Positions 44,583-55,759 of a DNA stretch of 64,000 bases are shown here, in pieces. How positions within the stretch are numbered: the first letter of the stretch is position 1; the number at the start of each line of letters is the position of its first letter. The notes beneath the pieces were generated by a model. That model searched no databases and was not told where the DNA came from. It worked only from the letters and a program-made list of their open reading frames with translations. This DNA comes from Acidimangrovimonas sediminis (GTDB lineage Bacteria; Pseudomonadota; Alphaproteobacteria; Rhodobacterales; Rhodobacteraceae): NCBI RefSeq assembly GCF_002871005.1, contig NZ_PHSN01000001.1:62001-126000 (forward strand). The letters are read 5' to 3'. Both the position numbers and the translations under genes were made by a program.

Positions 44583-45865
44583 CCCTGACCCTGCTTGTCC
44601 TCTTTGCCGCGATGCTGGTCATCGGGCTGCCGGTGGCGGTGTGCCTGGGGCTGTCGTCGGCCATCGTCGTGCTGGCCTGGCACCTGCCGGTGACGGTGCT
44701 GGCGCAGCGGCTGGCCAATGCGCTCGACTCGAGCCCGCTGCTGGCGGTGCCGCTGTTCATCTTCGCGGCGAACCTCCTCGGCGTCACCGGCGTCACGCGC
44801 CACCTCTTCGACCTGGTCCGCCTCGTCGTCGGGCGGGTGCGGGGCGGCGTGGCGCAGGTGAGCGTGCTTGTCAGCCTCGTGTTCTCGGGCATCTCGGGGG
44901 CGGCGCTGGCCGATATCGGCGCGCTGGGGGGCATCCAGATCCGGATGATGCGCGAGCAGGGCTACAAGGACGGGTTCGCCGCCGGCATCACCATGGCCGC
45001 CGCCACCATCGGGCCGATCTTTCCGCCCTCGATCCCGATCATCATCTTCGCCACGGCGACCAATGTCTCGGCCGTGCGGCTGCTGCTGGCGGGGATCGTG
45101 CCGGCCCTCCTGATCGCGGTGCTGCTGATGGCGCAGGTCGGCCTCATGGCGCGGCTCTGCAAGCTGCCGCGCGACACGATGGTGCCCGGCCTTGCCGCAA
45201 TCGGCCGCAAGTTCGTGATCTCTCTGCCTGCGATCCTGGCGCCCGTCCTGCTGATCGGCGGGCTGATGAGCGGGTATTTCGGCCCGACGGAGGTGGCGGG
45301 CGTGACCGTGGCCTACGCCATCCTGATCGGCGTCTTCCTCTACCGCGATCTCAGCTGGCGCTCCTTCCTGCGCGCGGGCCTCGACACGGTAGAGGCCACG
45401 GCGAGCGTTCTTTTCATCGTCGCAAACGCCGCGCTTTTTGCCTGGGTACTCACGGTGGACCGGGTGCCCGCTCTGGTGTCCGAGGCGCTCTCGGGGTTCG
45501 AGGCCTCGCCGCTGGCGCTGATGCTGATCCTGAACCTCTTGTTGCTGGTCGTGGGGATGTTCCTCGATTCCATCGCCGCGATCCTGATCATCGCGCCGAT
45601 CGTGACGCCCGCGCTGGTGCACGCCGGGATCGACCCCCTTCAGATCGGCATCGTCTTCGTGCTGAACCTGATGATCGGCCTGCTGACGCCCCCGGTGGGG
45701 ATGAGTCTCTACATGGTGTCGATCATCGCGAAGATGCCGCTTCACCGCGTGATCCGGGGCGTTCTGCCCTTTCTCCTGCCGCTGCTTCTGTCGCTGCTGG
45801 CGGTCACGCTTTTCCCGGCGATCGCGACGTGGTTGCCCAACCTTCTCTTCAAGGGACCGAACTGA
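44579..45865 (+). CDS. TRAP transporter large permease DctM
   Basis: A 428-residue ion-coupled permease with about 12 hydrophobic segments, from a GTG at 44579 overlapping dctQ. DctM signatures are SPLLAVPLFIFAANLLG, SGISGAALADIGALGGIQIRMM, GPIFPPSIPIIIFA, and near the end LMIGLLTPPVGMSLYMV. It moves the DctP-bound carboxylate using a sodium or proton gradient. Confidence 0.93.
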   Translation: MTLTLLVLFAAMLVIGLPVAVCLGLSSAIVVLAWHLPVTVLAQRLANALDSSPLLAVPLFIFAANLLGVTGVTRHLFDLVRLVVGRVRGGVAQVSVLVSLVFSGISGAALADIGALGGIQIRMMREQGYKDGFAAGITMAAATIGPIFPPSIPIIIFATATNVSAVRLLLAGIVPALLIAVLLMAQVGLMARLCKLPRDTMVPGLAAIGRKFVISLPAILAPVLLIGGLMSGYFGPTEVAGVTVAYAILIGVFLYRDLSWRSFLRAGLDTVEATASVLFIVANAALFAWVLTVDRVPALVSEALSGFEASPLALMLILNLLLLVVGMFLDSIAAILIIAPIVTPALVHAGIDPLQIGIVFVLNLMIGLLTPPVGMSLYMVSIIAKMPLHRVIRGVLPFLLPLLLSLLAVTLFPAIATWLPNLLFKGPN

Positions 45866-45876
45866 GGACAGACCTG

Positions 45877-46416
45877 ATGAGCAGATTTCTCGGACAGATC
45901 CGCCAGCTGGGCTATGTCGTGCCGGATATCGAGGCGGCGATGGCCCACTGGTCAGACGTGATGGGGGTGGGGCCGTGGTTCTACAACCCCAAGGTGCCGA
46001 TCGAGGGCTACCAGTACGACGGCCAATCCCATGTGCCGCACAACTCGGTCGCGCTGGCCAATTCCGGCTTTGTCCAGGTCGAGCTGATCCAGACCCGTAA
46101 CGACGTGCCTTCGATGTACCGCGATTTCCAGCAGGCGGGGCACACGGGTCTTCAGCACGTCGCCTACTGGACGCAGGATTTCGACGCAGATCTTGCGATG
46201 ATGGAGGCGCGGGGCTTCACCGTGAAGATGGGTGGCACGGTGGGTGCGAACGGCCGCTTCGTGTATTTCGCCGAGGAAATGCACCCGGGCACGGTGATCG
46301 AGCTGTCCGAAGTGGTGGGCCCCAAGGGCCGGATGTTCGACACGATACGCGCGGCCTCCGAGGGTTGGGACGGGGCCGATCCGGTGCGTCCCTTCCCCTC
46401 GCTGGTCGAGGCCTGA
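45877..46416 (+). CDS. VOC (glyoxalase/bleomycin resistance) superfamily protein
   Basis: A 179-residue cytoplasmic protein with paired beta-alpha-beta-beta-beta modules. Module 1 starts QLGYVVPDIEAAMAHWSDVMGVGPW and module 2 starts GLQHVAYWTQDFDADLAMMEARG. Possible metal ligands are H in GLQHVAYW and E in GTVIELSEV. VOC enzymes include epimerases, isomerases, lyases and dioxygenases. It sits 11 bases after dctM and just before the RuBisCO-like gene, so it probably processes the same imported acid. No specific reaction can be assigned. The start at 45877 has GAGGA upstream. Confidence 0.85.
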   Translation: MSRFLGQIRQLGYVVPDIEAAMAHWSDVMGVGPWFYNPKVPIEGYQYDGQSHVPHNSVALANSGFVQVELIQTRNDVPSMYRDFQQAGHTGLQHVAYWTQDFDADLAMMEARGFTVKMGGTVGANGRFVYFAEEMHPGTVIELSEVVGPKGRMFDTIRAASEGWDGADPVRPFPSLVEA

Positions 46417-46434
46417 GCGGGGCGAGGCGCGACG

Positions 46435-47739
46435 ATGGAGCGGATCACCGCGACCTACCTTCTGGAGACGCCCGAGCCGGTGGAGAAAGTCGCCGGGATG
46501 ATGGCGGGGGAGCAATCCTCGGGCACGTTCGTGCGCGTCGCGGGCGAGACGGACGAGCTTCGCGCCCGCACCGCAGCCGAGGTCCTGTCGATCGAACCGC
46601 AGGACGAGACCGCGGCGCCCGCGCTGCGCTCCGCCTGGTTGGAGCGGCGCGGCGCGCGGGGGCCGTGGCGCCGCGCGCTGGTGCGGATCGCCTATCCGGC
46701 GGGGAACATCGGCCGCAACCTGGCCACGCTGGCGGCCACGGTGTCGGGGAACCTCTATGATCTGGGCGAGGTGACGGGGCTGAAGCTTCTGTCGCTCGAT
46801 CTGCCTTCGGCCTACCGCGCGCGCTATCCCGGCCCCGCGCAGGGCATCGCGGGAACCCGATCCGCCATCGGGGTGGCGGGGCGGCCCGTCTTCGGTACGA
46901 TCATCAAGCCCAACGTGGGGATGCGCCCCGAAGAGATCGCCGCGCTGGTCGACACGCTCTGCGCCGCTGGGGTCGATTTCATCAAGGACGACGAGGTTTG
47001 CGCCAACCCCGATTGCGCGCCGCTGGCCGCGCGGGTTCCGGCGGTGATGGCGGTGATCCGCAAGTGGCGCGAGCGCACCGGGCGGCAGGTGATGATGGCC
47101 TTCAACATCACTGACGAGACCGACGCCATGCGCCGCCATGCCGACCTCGTCCTGGCCGAGGAGGGCAGCTGCGTGATGGCAAGCCTGAACTGGTGCGGCC
47201 TCTCGGGGATCGAGACGCTGCGCGCCCACACGCCGCTGGCGCTCCATGGCCATCGCAACGGCTTCGGCGCGATGAGCCGCCATCCGCTGCTGGGCATGGC
47301 ATTCCCGGCCTATGGCGCGCTTTTCCGGCTGGCGGGGGTGGATCATCTGCATGTCCACGGGCTTGACGGCAAGTTCGTGGACCTGCCCGGCGAGGTGAGG
47401 GAGGCCGCGCGGTTCTGCCTTGCCCCCCTGGCGGACGGTCTGCCCGGCGGTCGCTCCGACGGTTGCCCCGACGGCGGCTCCGACGACCGCGTGATGCCCG
47501 CGTTTTCCTCGGGGCAGTGGGCGGGCACGCTGCCGCAGACCTTCGCCGCGGCAGGGTCGGCGGATTTCATGTTCATGTGCGGTGGGGGCATCCTTGCCCA
47601 CCCGGGCGGGCCCGCTGCCGGCGTGGCCTCCCTGCGCGAGGCGTGGGAGGTGGTGGCCGGGGGCGGCGCGCTGGAGGAGGGGGCGAGGACCCGCCCTGCG
47701 CTGGCCGCCGCGCTCGGGTTCTACGGGGGGCTGCATTGA
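46435..47739 (+). CDS. RuBisCO-like protein (form IV), probable sugar-acid phosphate decarboxylase
   Basis: A 434-residue RuBisCO large-subunit homologue. K158 is in GTIIKPN, and the carbamate-lysine motif DFIKDDE (K184, D186, E187) is intact. The loop-6 lysine lies in HGLDGK (K313) and the phosphate loop is CGGGILAHPGG. The second lysine of KPK is N160, and loop 6 and the serine-glycine region (FSSGQW) also differ, so CO2 fixation is unlikely. Some RuBisCO-like proteins decarboxylate 3-oxo-isoapionate-4-phosphate (OiaX) next to a DUF1537 kinase (OiaK), the arrangement seen here. I favour that chemistry or a close variant. A Gly/Asp-rich insertion lies at 335-351. Confidence 0.85.
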   Translation: MERITATYLLETPEPVEKVAGMMAGEQSSGTFVRVAGETDELRARTAAEVLSIEPQDETAAPALRSAWLERRGARGPWRRALVRIAYPAGNIGRNLATLAATVSGNLYDLGEVTGLKLLSLDLPSAYRARYPGPAQGIAGTRSAIGVAGRPVFGTIIKPNVGMRPEEIAALVDTLCAAGVDFIKDDEVCANPDCAPLAARVPAVMAVIRKWRERTGRQVMMAFNITDETDAMRRHADLVLAEEGSCVMASLNWCGLSGIETLRAHTPLALHGHRNGFGAMSRHPLLGMAFPAYGALFRLAGVDHLHVHGLDGKFVDLPGEVREAARFCLAPLADGLPGGRSDGCPDGGSDDRVMPAFSSGQWAGTLPQTFAAAGSADFMFMCGGGILAHPGGPAAGVASLREAWEVVAGGGALEEGARTRPALAAALGFYGGLH

Positions 47740-48989
47740 GCGGCGGCATCGTCTTCATCGGTGACGATTTCACCGGCGCCTCGGACAGCCTGTCGACCTA
47801 TGCCCGCGCCGGCCGTGCCACGAGGCTGCGGCTGGATCCCTGGCAGGGGGAGAGCGAAGGCGCGGTGGAGGTGACCGGCTTCGCGACCGACCTGCGCTCG
47901 CGCACGCCGGAGGAGGCCGTGGCGGTGATCGGCAGGCTCTGGCCCGAGGTGGCCCGGCTGGCGCCGCGGATCCTGCATTACAAGGTTTGCTCGACCTTCG
48001 ATTCCGCGCCGCGGGTTGGCTCCATCGGGGCGGCGGTCGCGGCGCTTTCGGCACGCTTCAGACCGGACGTCACGGCGATCATCGGCGGTCAGCCCAGCCT
48101 CGGGCGCTATTGCGCCTTCGGCACGCTCTTTGCCCGGGGCCCGGACGGGGCGATCCATCGCATCGACCGGCACCCGATAATGGCCCGCCACCCGGTCACG
48201 CCGATGGCCGAGGCCGACCTTGCGCGCCACCTCGCCGCGCAGGGGCTGACCGGGGTGGTCGGGGCCACCCTGCCGGAGCTGGGCGAAACCCATGCGCTGG
48301 CCGCGCGGCTTCGCGCCGGGCCGGTGCTGTTCGACGCTACCGGGCCAGGTGACCAGGTTCGGATCGGCACCGCGCTGGCGCGTGCCGGGGGGCGGCAGCT
48401 GATCGTCGGGGCAAGTTCGGTCGCCGAGATCCTGGCGCCGGGGACGGGACGGGCGACCGCGCCGGATCCGCCGACCCCACCGCTGCCGCCTCCGCCTCCG
48501 CCTCCGGGCAGGGCGGTGGTGATCTTTGCGGGCAGCCGGTCCTCGGTCACCGCGCGGCAGGTGGCGGCGGCGACCGGGTTCCGCCGCGTCCCCCTCGACC
48601 CTGCAACGCTGGCTAGGGGCGCACCGCCCGTGCCGGCAGTGCAGGCGCTGGCCGAGGGGGTTCCGCTTCTCCTGCACCTGCTGCCCGAGGCCGCCTACGA
48701 CCGCGGGCCGGGGGAGATCGCGGATCTGGCGGCGGCGCTGCTCGCGCGGCTCTGCGCGGGTCCTGCGCCGGGCTGGCTGGGGCTGGCGGGGGGCGACAGC
48801 TCCAGCCGCGTGGTCGCGGGTCTGGGCTTTTCGGCGCTGGAGTTCGTGCAGCCCCTGGCGCCGGGCGTCGCGCTTTGCGCGGCCCGCCACCCCGACCCGG
48901 CGCGCGACGGCATGCGGATCCTGCTCAAGGGCGGGCAGCTTGGGCCGGACGATCTTTTCGACCGGTTCCGCGGGTTGGCGGAGGGATAG
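47736..48989 (+). CDS. DUF1537/four-carbon acid sugar kinase family protein
   Basis: A 417-residue cytoplasmic kinase starting at a TTG that overlaps the RuBisCO-like gene stop. The N-terminal substrate domain shows FIGDDFTGASDSLSTYARAG and KVCSTFDSAP. The C-terminal nucleotide domain shows FAGSRSSVTARQV and LAGGDSSSRVV, with ALCAARHPDPARDGMRILLKGGQLG at the end. Between them is a run of prolines (near residues 247-259). Relatives phosphorylate erythronate, threonate, 3-oxo-tetronates or 3-oxo-isoapionate. Coupling to the RuBisCO-like gene suggests that it supplies that enzyme's phosphorylated substrate. Confidence 0.87.
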   Translation: MSGGIVFIGDDFTGASDSLSTYARAGRATRLRLDPWQGESEGAVEVTGFATDLRSRTPEEAVAVIGRLWPEVARLAPRILHYKVCSTFDSAPRVGSIGAAVAALSARFRPDVTAIIGGQPSLGRYCAFGTLFARGPDGAIHRIDRHPIMARHPVTPMAEADLARHLAAQGLTGVVGATLPELGETHALAARLRAGPVLFDATGPGDQVRIGTALARAGGRQLIVGASSVAEILAPGTGRATAPDPPTPPLPPPPPPPGRAVVIFAGSRSSVTARQVAAATGFRRVPLDPATLARGAPPVPAVQALAEGVPLLLHLLPEAAYDRGPGEIADLAAALLARLCAGPAPGWLGLAGGDSSSRVVAGLGFSALEFVQPLAPGVALCAARHPDPARDGMRILLKGGQLGPDDLFDRFRGLAEG

Positions 48990-49065
48990 GAAAGGCGGCG
49001 TCCCGGCGCTGGGGCGGGACGGAGAGGCCGCTTGCGTATTTGGGGAACAATGAAAGGGCAGGAGG

Positions 49066-49094
49066 TTCCCCCCGCCGTGCACGCGGCGGGGGAA
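49066..49094. other. Hairpin between convergent kinase and metH genes
   Basis: TTCCCCCCGCCG (49066-49077) pairs with CGGCGGGGGAA (49084-49094) with a one-base bulge. It lies between convergent genes and could end both transcripts, but neither side has a U-tract. Confidence 0.5.
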
Positions 49095-49100
49095 GTGGGG

Positions 49101-51826
<2,726 letters not shown>

Positions 51827-51830
<4 letters not shown>

Positions 51831-52879
51831 ACGGGCAGTTTCCTCGGGGCGAAGGGGGCCACCGCCTCGGCAATGGCCTTGATGTGGTCGGGGGTCGTGC
51901 CGCAGCAGCCGCCGACGATGTTGACGATGCCCTCGCGGGCGAAGTCGGCGACCTGCGGGGCGGTGTCGTTCGGCCCCTCGTCGTATTCGCCGAAGGCGTT
52001 GGGCAACCCTGCGTTCGGATAGGCGCAGGTGAGCGAGGTCGCGACCGAGGCGATCTCGGCCATGTGCGGCCGCATCGCCGATGCGCCAAGCGCGCAGTTC
52101 AGCCCCACGCTGAAGGGACGGGCATGGGCGACCGAGTGCCAGAAGGCGGTGGGCGTCTGGCCCGACAGCGTGCGCCCCGAGGCATCGGTGATGGTGCCCG
52201 AAATCATGATCGGCAGGCGCTTGCCCGCGCGGGCGAAGGCCTCGAAGGCGGCGAAGATCGCGGCCTTGGCGTTCAGCGTGTCGAAGATCGTCTCGATCAG
52301 GATCAGGTCCGATCCGCCTTCGATCAGCCCGTCGATCTGCTGGCCGTAGGCCATGCGCAGGTCATCGAAGCTGACGGCGCGGTAGCCCGGGTCGTTCACG
52401 TCGGGGCTGATGGAGGCCGTCCGGTTCGTCGGCCCCACGGCACCGGCGACAAAGCGCGGGCGCCCGTCCTCGGCCGTGGCGCGATCGGCCGCGCGGCGCG
52501 CCACCTGCGCGCCCGCGACGTTGAGGTCGTGCACCGCCGCCTGCATCCCGTAATCGGCCTGCGCGATCGTGGTGGACGAAAACGTGTTGGTTTCCATGAT
52601 GTCCGCCCCTGCCATGGCAAAGGTGAACTGGATGTCCTCGACCGCCTGCGGCTGGGTCAGCGACAACAGGTCGTTGTTGCCCTTCTGCGGGTGGTCCGAA
52701 TGGTGGCGGCAGCCGGGGCCGTGGACATGACCTTCACCCGCACCGGTGAAATCCTCCTCGGTCATGTTCAGCGTCTGGATCATCGTCCCCATCGCCCCGT
52801 CGAGGATCAGGATCCGCTCGGCCGCGAGGGCGCGGAGCGTGGCGAGGGATGGAGCATCGGGAAGGGAGAAGTTCAGCAT
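51827..52879 (-). CDS. metH: Methionine synthase homocysteine-methyltransferase part
   Basis: A 350-residue protein matching the N-terminal module of MetH. The barrel opens [16 protein letters not shown]. Zinc-binding cysteines are in GLNCALGA and [11 protein letters not shown]. In place of the usual short segment before KGNNDLL there is a His/Cys-rich stretch, [15 protein letters not shown] (residues 50-64). The four-base overlap with the second part suggests equal production and assembly of a two-chain enzyme. The ribosome binding site is weak. A -35/-10 pair with a palindrome between them lies upstream. Confidence 0.93.
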
Positions 52880-52910
52880 CGGTCACGTCCGGGTCTTGGG
52901 ATAAGCTTGA

Positions 52911-52938
52911 AATATAGGGCGTCATGTACATGAGTAAA
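52911..52938 (-). promoter_or_regulatory. Candidate metH promoter with internal palindrome
   Basis: On the minus strand TTTACT (52933-52938) and TATATT (52911-52916) are separated by 16 bases. The 12-base perfect palindrome TCATGTACATGA (52922-52933) occupies the spacer, a typical repressor position. The start codon is at 52879. No SAM or SAH riboswitch pattern was recognised in the leader. Confidence 0.55.
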
Positions 52939-53114
52939 ATTGAATGTTGTTGGTGAATTTTATGAATCTGGCTCAAGTTCGATTTGGCGCTGCCAGAGGA
53001 TACCCCCCCCGTTCTCCGCCGCGTTTCACGCACCCTTCACGCGATCGGACCGGGCGGTTAACCTGCCGCTGCGCGTCTTTCGCGCGCCAGTCCAGACGAG
53101 CGAGGAGCGTCCCG

Positions 53115-54371
53115 ATGACCGTCCCCCCAGCCCCAGGAATGCCCCCCTCAGGAATGCCGCCCTCCGGAACCGGTCTTGCCGACCCGGCCCGCACGGCCGC
53201 CATGAAGCGCGGCGCGCGGCGTCAGCTTGCCTTCTTCCGCGCAAGCCTGACATCGGACGGGCGGTTCGATGTGCTCGACCTCGATGGCCGCCCGATCCCG
53301 GGCCAGCCGCAGGAGCTGATCACCACCACGCGGATGGCGCATTCCTACGCTCTGGGTCAGCTTGCCGGGGCGCCGGATTGCGCCGAGGTGGTCTCGGCCG
53401 GGATCGACGCGCTGCTCGACCGCCACCGCGATCCGGCGCATGGCGGTTATGTCTGGTCCTTCGGCCCCGACGGTCCGCTAGCCGGCGAGAAGCTGGCCTA
53501 TGGGCACATGTTCGTGCTGCTGGCCGCGGCCAGCGGGATGGCGGCGGGGCACCCCCGGGCGGGGGCCCTTCTCGACGACATCAGCGACGTGATCGACCGT
53601 CACTTCTGGGACGAGGACGCGGGCCTGATGCGCGAGGAGTTCCACCGCGACTGGTCGCGCCTGTCGGGCTATCGCGGGATGAATGCCAACATGCACGGGG
53701 TCGAGGCACATCTCTCGGCCTATGAGGCGACCGGGGACAGGGTGTTCCTCGACCGCGCGGGGCGGATCCTCGGCTTCTTCACCGGGCGAATGGCGCCGGC
53801 CCATGGCGACCGACTGCCCGAACATTACACCGAGAACTGGGAGGTCGACCGGGCCTACAGCGGCGACCCGATGTTCCGCCCCGCCGGCACCACGCCGGGC
53901 CATTCGTTCGAACTGGGGCGCCTACTGATCCAGCACTGGGATCTTTCGGGCCGGCCCGCCACCGATGCGCCGGCGCTCGGGCGCCGTTTGATCGCGCGGG
54001 CGCTTGCGGATGCCTGGCTGCCCGAAGGGGGTGTGGCCTACACGCTCGATTTCGACGGTAAGGTGGCGGTGCGCAACCGCTACTGGTGGCCGGTGACCGA
54101 GGCGATCGGTGCGGTGGCTGCGCTGATGAAGCTGGGGCCCGGGCCCGAGGATGCCGCCTGGTACGACCGCCTGTGGGACGTGGCCGAGCGCCTGTTCATC
54201 GACGCTGCGCGCGGCGGCTGGTTCCCCGAGGTGGATGCCGCAGGCCGCCCCGACGCCACCCAGTTCACCGGCAAGCCCGACATCTATCACGCGCTCCAGG
54301 CCGAGCTTTACCCGCTCTGCCCCGCGCCCTCGGGCTATTACGAAGGGGTGAAGGGGCTCCTTGCCGCCTGA
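53115..54371 (+). CDS. AGE/YihS-family sugar isomerase or epimerase
   Basis: A 418-residue (alpha/alpha)6-barrel protein of the N-acylglucosamine 2-epimerase family. The start at 53115 has GAGGAG upstream. Landmarks are TTTRMAHSYALGQLAG, HGGYVWSFGPDG, AYGHMFVLLAAASG, NANMHGVEAHLSAYEATGD, TPGHSFELGRLL and YWWPVTEAIGAV, whose histidines (HMF, NMHGVE, GHSFE) are the catalytic candidates. YihS-type members interconvert aldoses and ketoses such as mannose/fructose or sulfoquinovose. The N-terminal 30 residues are low-complexity with a duplicated MPPSG. It is transcribed alone, divergent from metH. Confidence 0.87.
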   Translation: MTVPPAPGMPPSGMPPSGTGLADPARTAAMKRGARRQLAFFRASLTSDGRFDVLDLDGRPIPGQPQELITTTRMAHSYALGQLAGAPDCAEVVSAGIDALLDRHRDPAHGGYVWSFGPDGPLAGEKLAYGHMFVLLAAASGMAAGHPRAGALLDDISDVIDRHFWDEDAGLMREEFHRDWSRLSGYRGMNANMHGVEAHLSAYEATGDRVFLDRAGRILGFFTGRMAPAHGDRLPEHYTENWEVDRAYSGDPMFRPAGTTPGHSFELGRLLIQHWDLSGRPATDAPALGRRLIARALADAWLPEGGVAYTLDFDGKVAVRNRYWWPVTEAIGAVAALMKLGPGPEDAAWYDRLWDVAERLFIDAARGGWFPEVDAAGRPDATQFTGKPDIYHALQAELYPLCPAPSGYYEGVKGLLAA

Positions 54372-54778
54372 TCGACCCGGGGCGCCTTCGACCCCGGGAA
54401 CAGCATGACGGGCGGCGAAAAAGTATGACATGCGCCATGCGGGCCCGGCGCCGCGATCCGCGCCGCCGCATCGCGGGATCTTCGTGAAACTGGGCGGTTT
54501 TCCCTTGAAACATTGGGGCTGTCGCTGCGACGCGGCATCGCGCCCGGCGGAAGGGCGCCCCTGCATCCCGGCCCGCATCCAGACCGGCCCGGCAGGGCTG
54601 CGCATTTTGATCGCCGCGCGCGTAAAAAAAGTATCAACATAAATCGCGTGGTGAGGTAGCCCGGGCCGCGATTCTGAGCTTATCGTGAGGCAGACGTGAA
54701 GGACCGGGGGGCGGGGAGGCTCCGCGGCCGGGCGGGGGGGCAGAGGCCGCCGCCCGGGCGTCGTGGGAGGATAAGGCG
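54372..54778. other. Long gap between AGE isomerase and AraC genes
   Basis: This 407-base gap holds no convincing gene. A hairpin CCCGGGG (54376-54382) / CCCCGGG (54392-54398) lies just after the isomerase stop and may aid termination. Two similar AT-rich patches, AAAAAGTATGACA (from 54418) and AAAAAGTATCAACA (from 54626), stand out in the GC-rich background and could belong to the AraC-gene promoter region. The bases before 54779 carry GGGAGGATAAGG, a usable ribosome binding site. Confidence 0.45.
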
Positions 54779-55663
54779 ATGCAACCCGACTTGGAGCTGG
54801 TCCACATCCGCAAGGGCGAATCCTTCGCCGCTTGGATGCATGGCTACCCGTTCCGGACGGTGCGCTGGCACTACCATCCCGAATATGAGATCCACCTTGT
54901 CGCCGCGACCTCCGGCAAGTTCTACGTCGGCGACTATATCGGCGATTTCGGCCCCGGCCAGCTGATCGTGACCGGCCCGAACCTGCCGCAGAACTGGATC
55001 AGCGAGATCGAGCCGGGCGAGGTGGTGCCCGCGCGCTCCCTCGTGATCCAGTTTCCCGCCTCCCTTGTCGAGGCAGCCGCCGAAAGCCTGCCTGAGATGG
55101 AGGCGATCACGCCACTGCTCGAACGCAGCCACCGCGGCCTTCTGTTCGATGCCGCCACCAGCGCCACGATCCGCCCGCGGATGGAGGCGCTTATCGAGGC
55201 CCGCGGCCTGCGCCGACTCGCGCTGTTCTGGGAGATCCTCGACATCCTTGCCACCGCACCCGAGCCCGAGGTGCTGGCCAGCCTGAGCTACGAGCTCGAC
55301 CTCAGCGCAATCAACGAGGGCGGGGTGAACCGGGCCATCGCCTACCTCCGCGAACACCTGACCGACGCGGTGGGAGAGCGCGAGCTGGCCGCCATGGTGG
55401 GCCAGAGCCAGAGCGCCTTTTCCCGCGCCTTCAAGCGCCACACCGGCAGCACGCTGGTGCGCTACAAGAACCAGCTTCGGGTCGATCTGGCCTGCCAGAT
55501 GCTGCTGACGCAGCCTGACGCGAAGGTGGCCGAGATCTGCTACGACGTGGGGTTTTCGAACCTGTCGAATTTCAACCGTCATTTCCTGAAGCTCAAGGGC
55601 ATGTCGCCCACGCAGTTCAGGGCGACCTTCGCGGCGAACGGAGAGCTGGCCGCGGCGGAATAG
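54779..55663 (+). CDS. AraC-family transcriptional regulator
   Basis: A 294-residue regulator. Residues about 10-120 form a cupin-like sensing domain (RTVRWHYHPEYEIHLVAATSGKFYVGDYIGDF). The two helix-turn-helix motifs occupy about 190-285 (LAAMVGQSQSAFSRAFKRHTGSTLVRY and VAEICYDVGFSNLSNFNRHFLKLKGMSPTQFR). It immediately precedes the pentitol/sugar uptake operon on the same strand and probably activates it in response to the sugar. Confidence 0.92.
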   Translation: MQPDLELVHIRKGESFAAWMHGYPFRTVRWHYHPEYEIHLVAATSGKFYVGDYIGDFGPGQLIVTGPNLPQNWISEIEPGEVVPARSLVIQFPASLVEAAAESLPEMEAITPLLERSHRGLLFDAATSATIRPRMEALIEARGLRRLALFWEILDILATAPEPEVLASLSYELDLSAINEGGVNRAIAYLREHLTDAVGERELAAMVGQSQSAFSRAFKRHTGSTLVRYKNQLRVDLACQMLLTQPDAKVAEICYDVGFSNLSNFNRHFLKLKGMSPTQFRATFAANGELAAAE

Positions 55664-55759
55664 GGCATCGCACCTAACGGACTTCAAGCAATTCAGGCGG
55701 CATGCAGCCGTCTGTCAACGGGCAGGGATTGCCTGCCGACACCATAACGGGAGGACGCA

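Noticed and set aside
46435-47739. A true CO2-fixing RuBisCO
   Set aside because: KPK is changed to KPN, loop 6 and the serine-glycine region differ, and there is no small subunit, phosphoribulokinase or activase nearby.
49066-49094. Confident intrinsic terminator between the kinase and metH genes
   Set aside because: The hairpin is strong but no U-tract follows on either strand, so it is listed only as a hairpin.
52880-53114. SAM-II or SAH riboswitch in the metH leader
   Set aside because: I could not find the expected conserved core or pseudoknot pairing; a promoter with an operator-like palindrome explains the sequence better.
54430-54642. Small plus-strand open frame in the gap before the AraC gene
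   Set aside because: No ribosome site, no motif, and composition like random GC-rich sequence.
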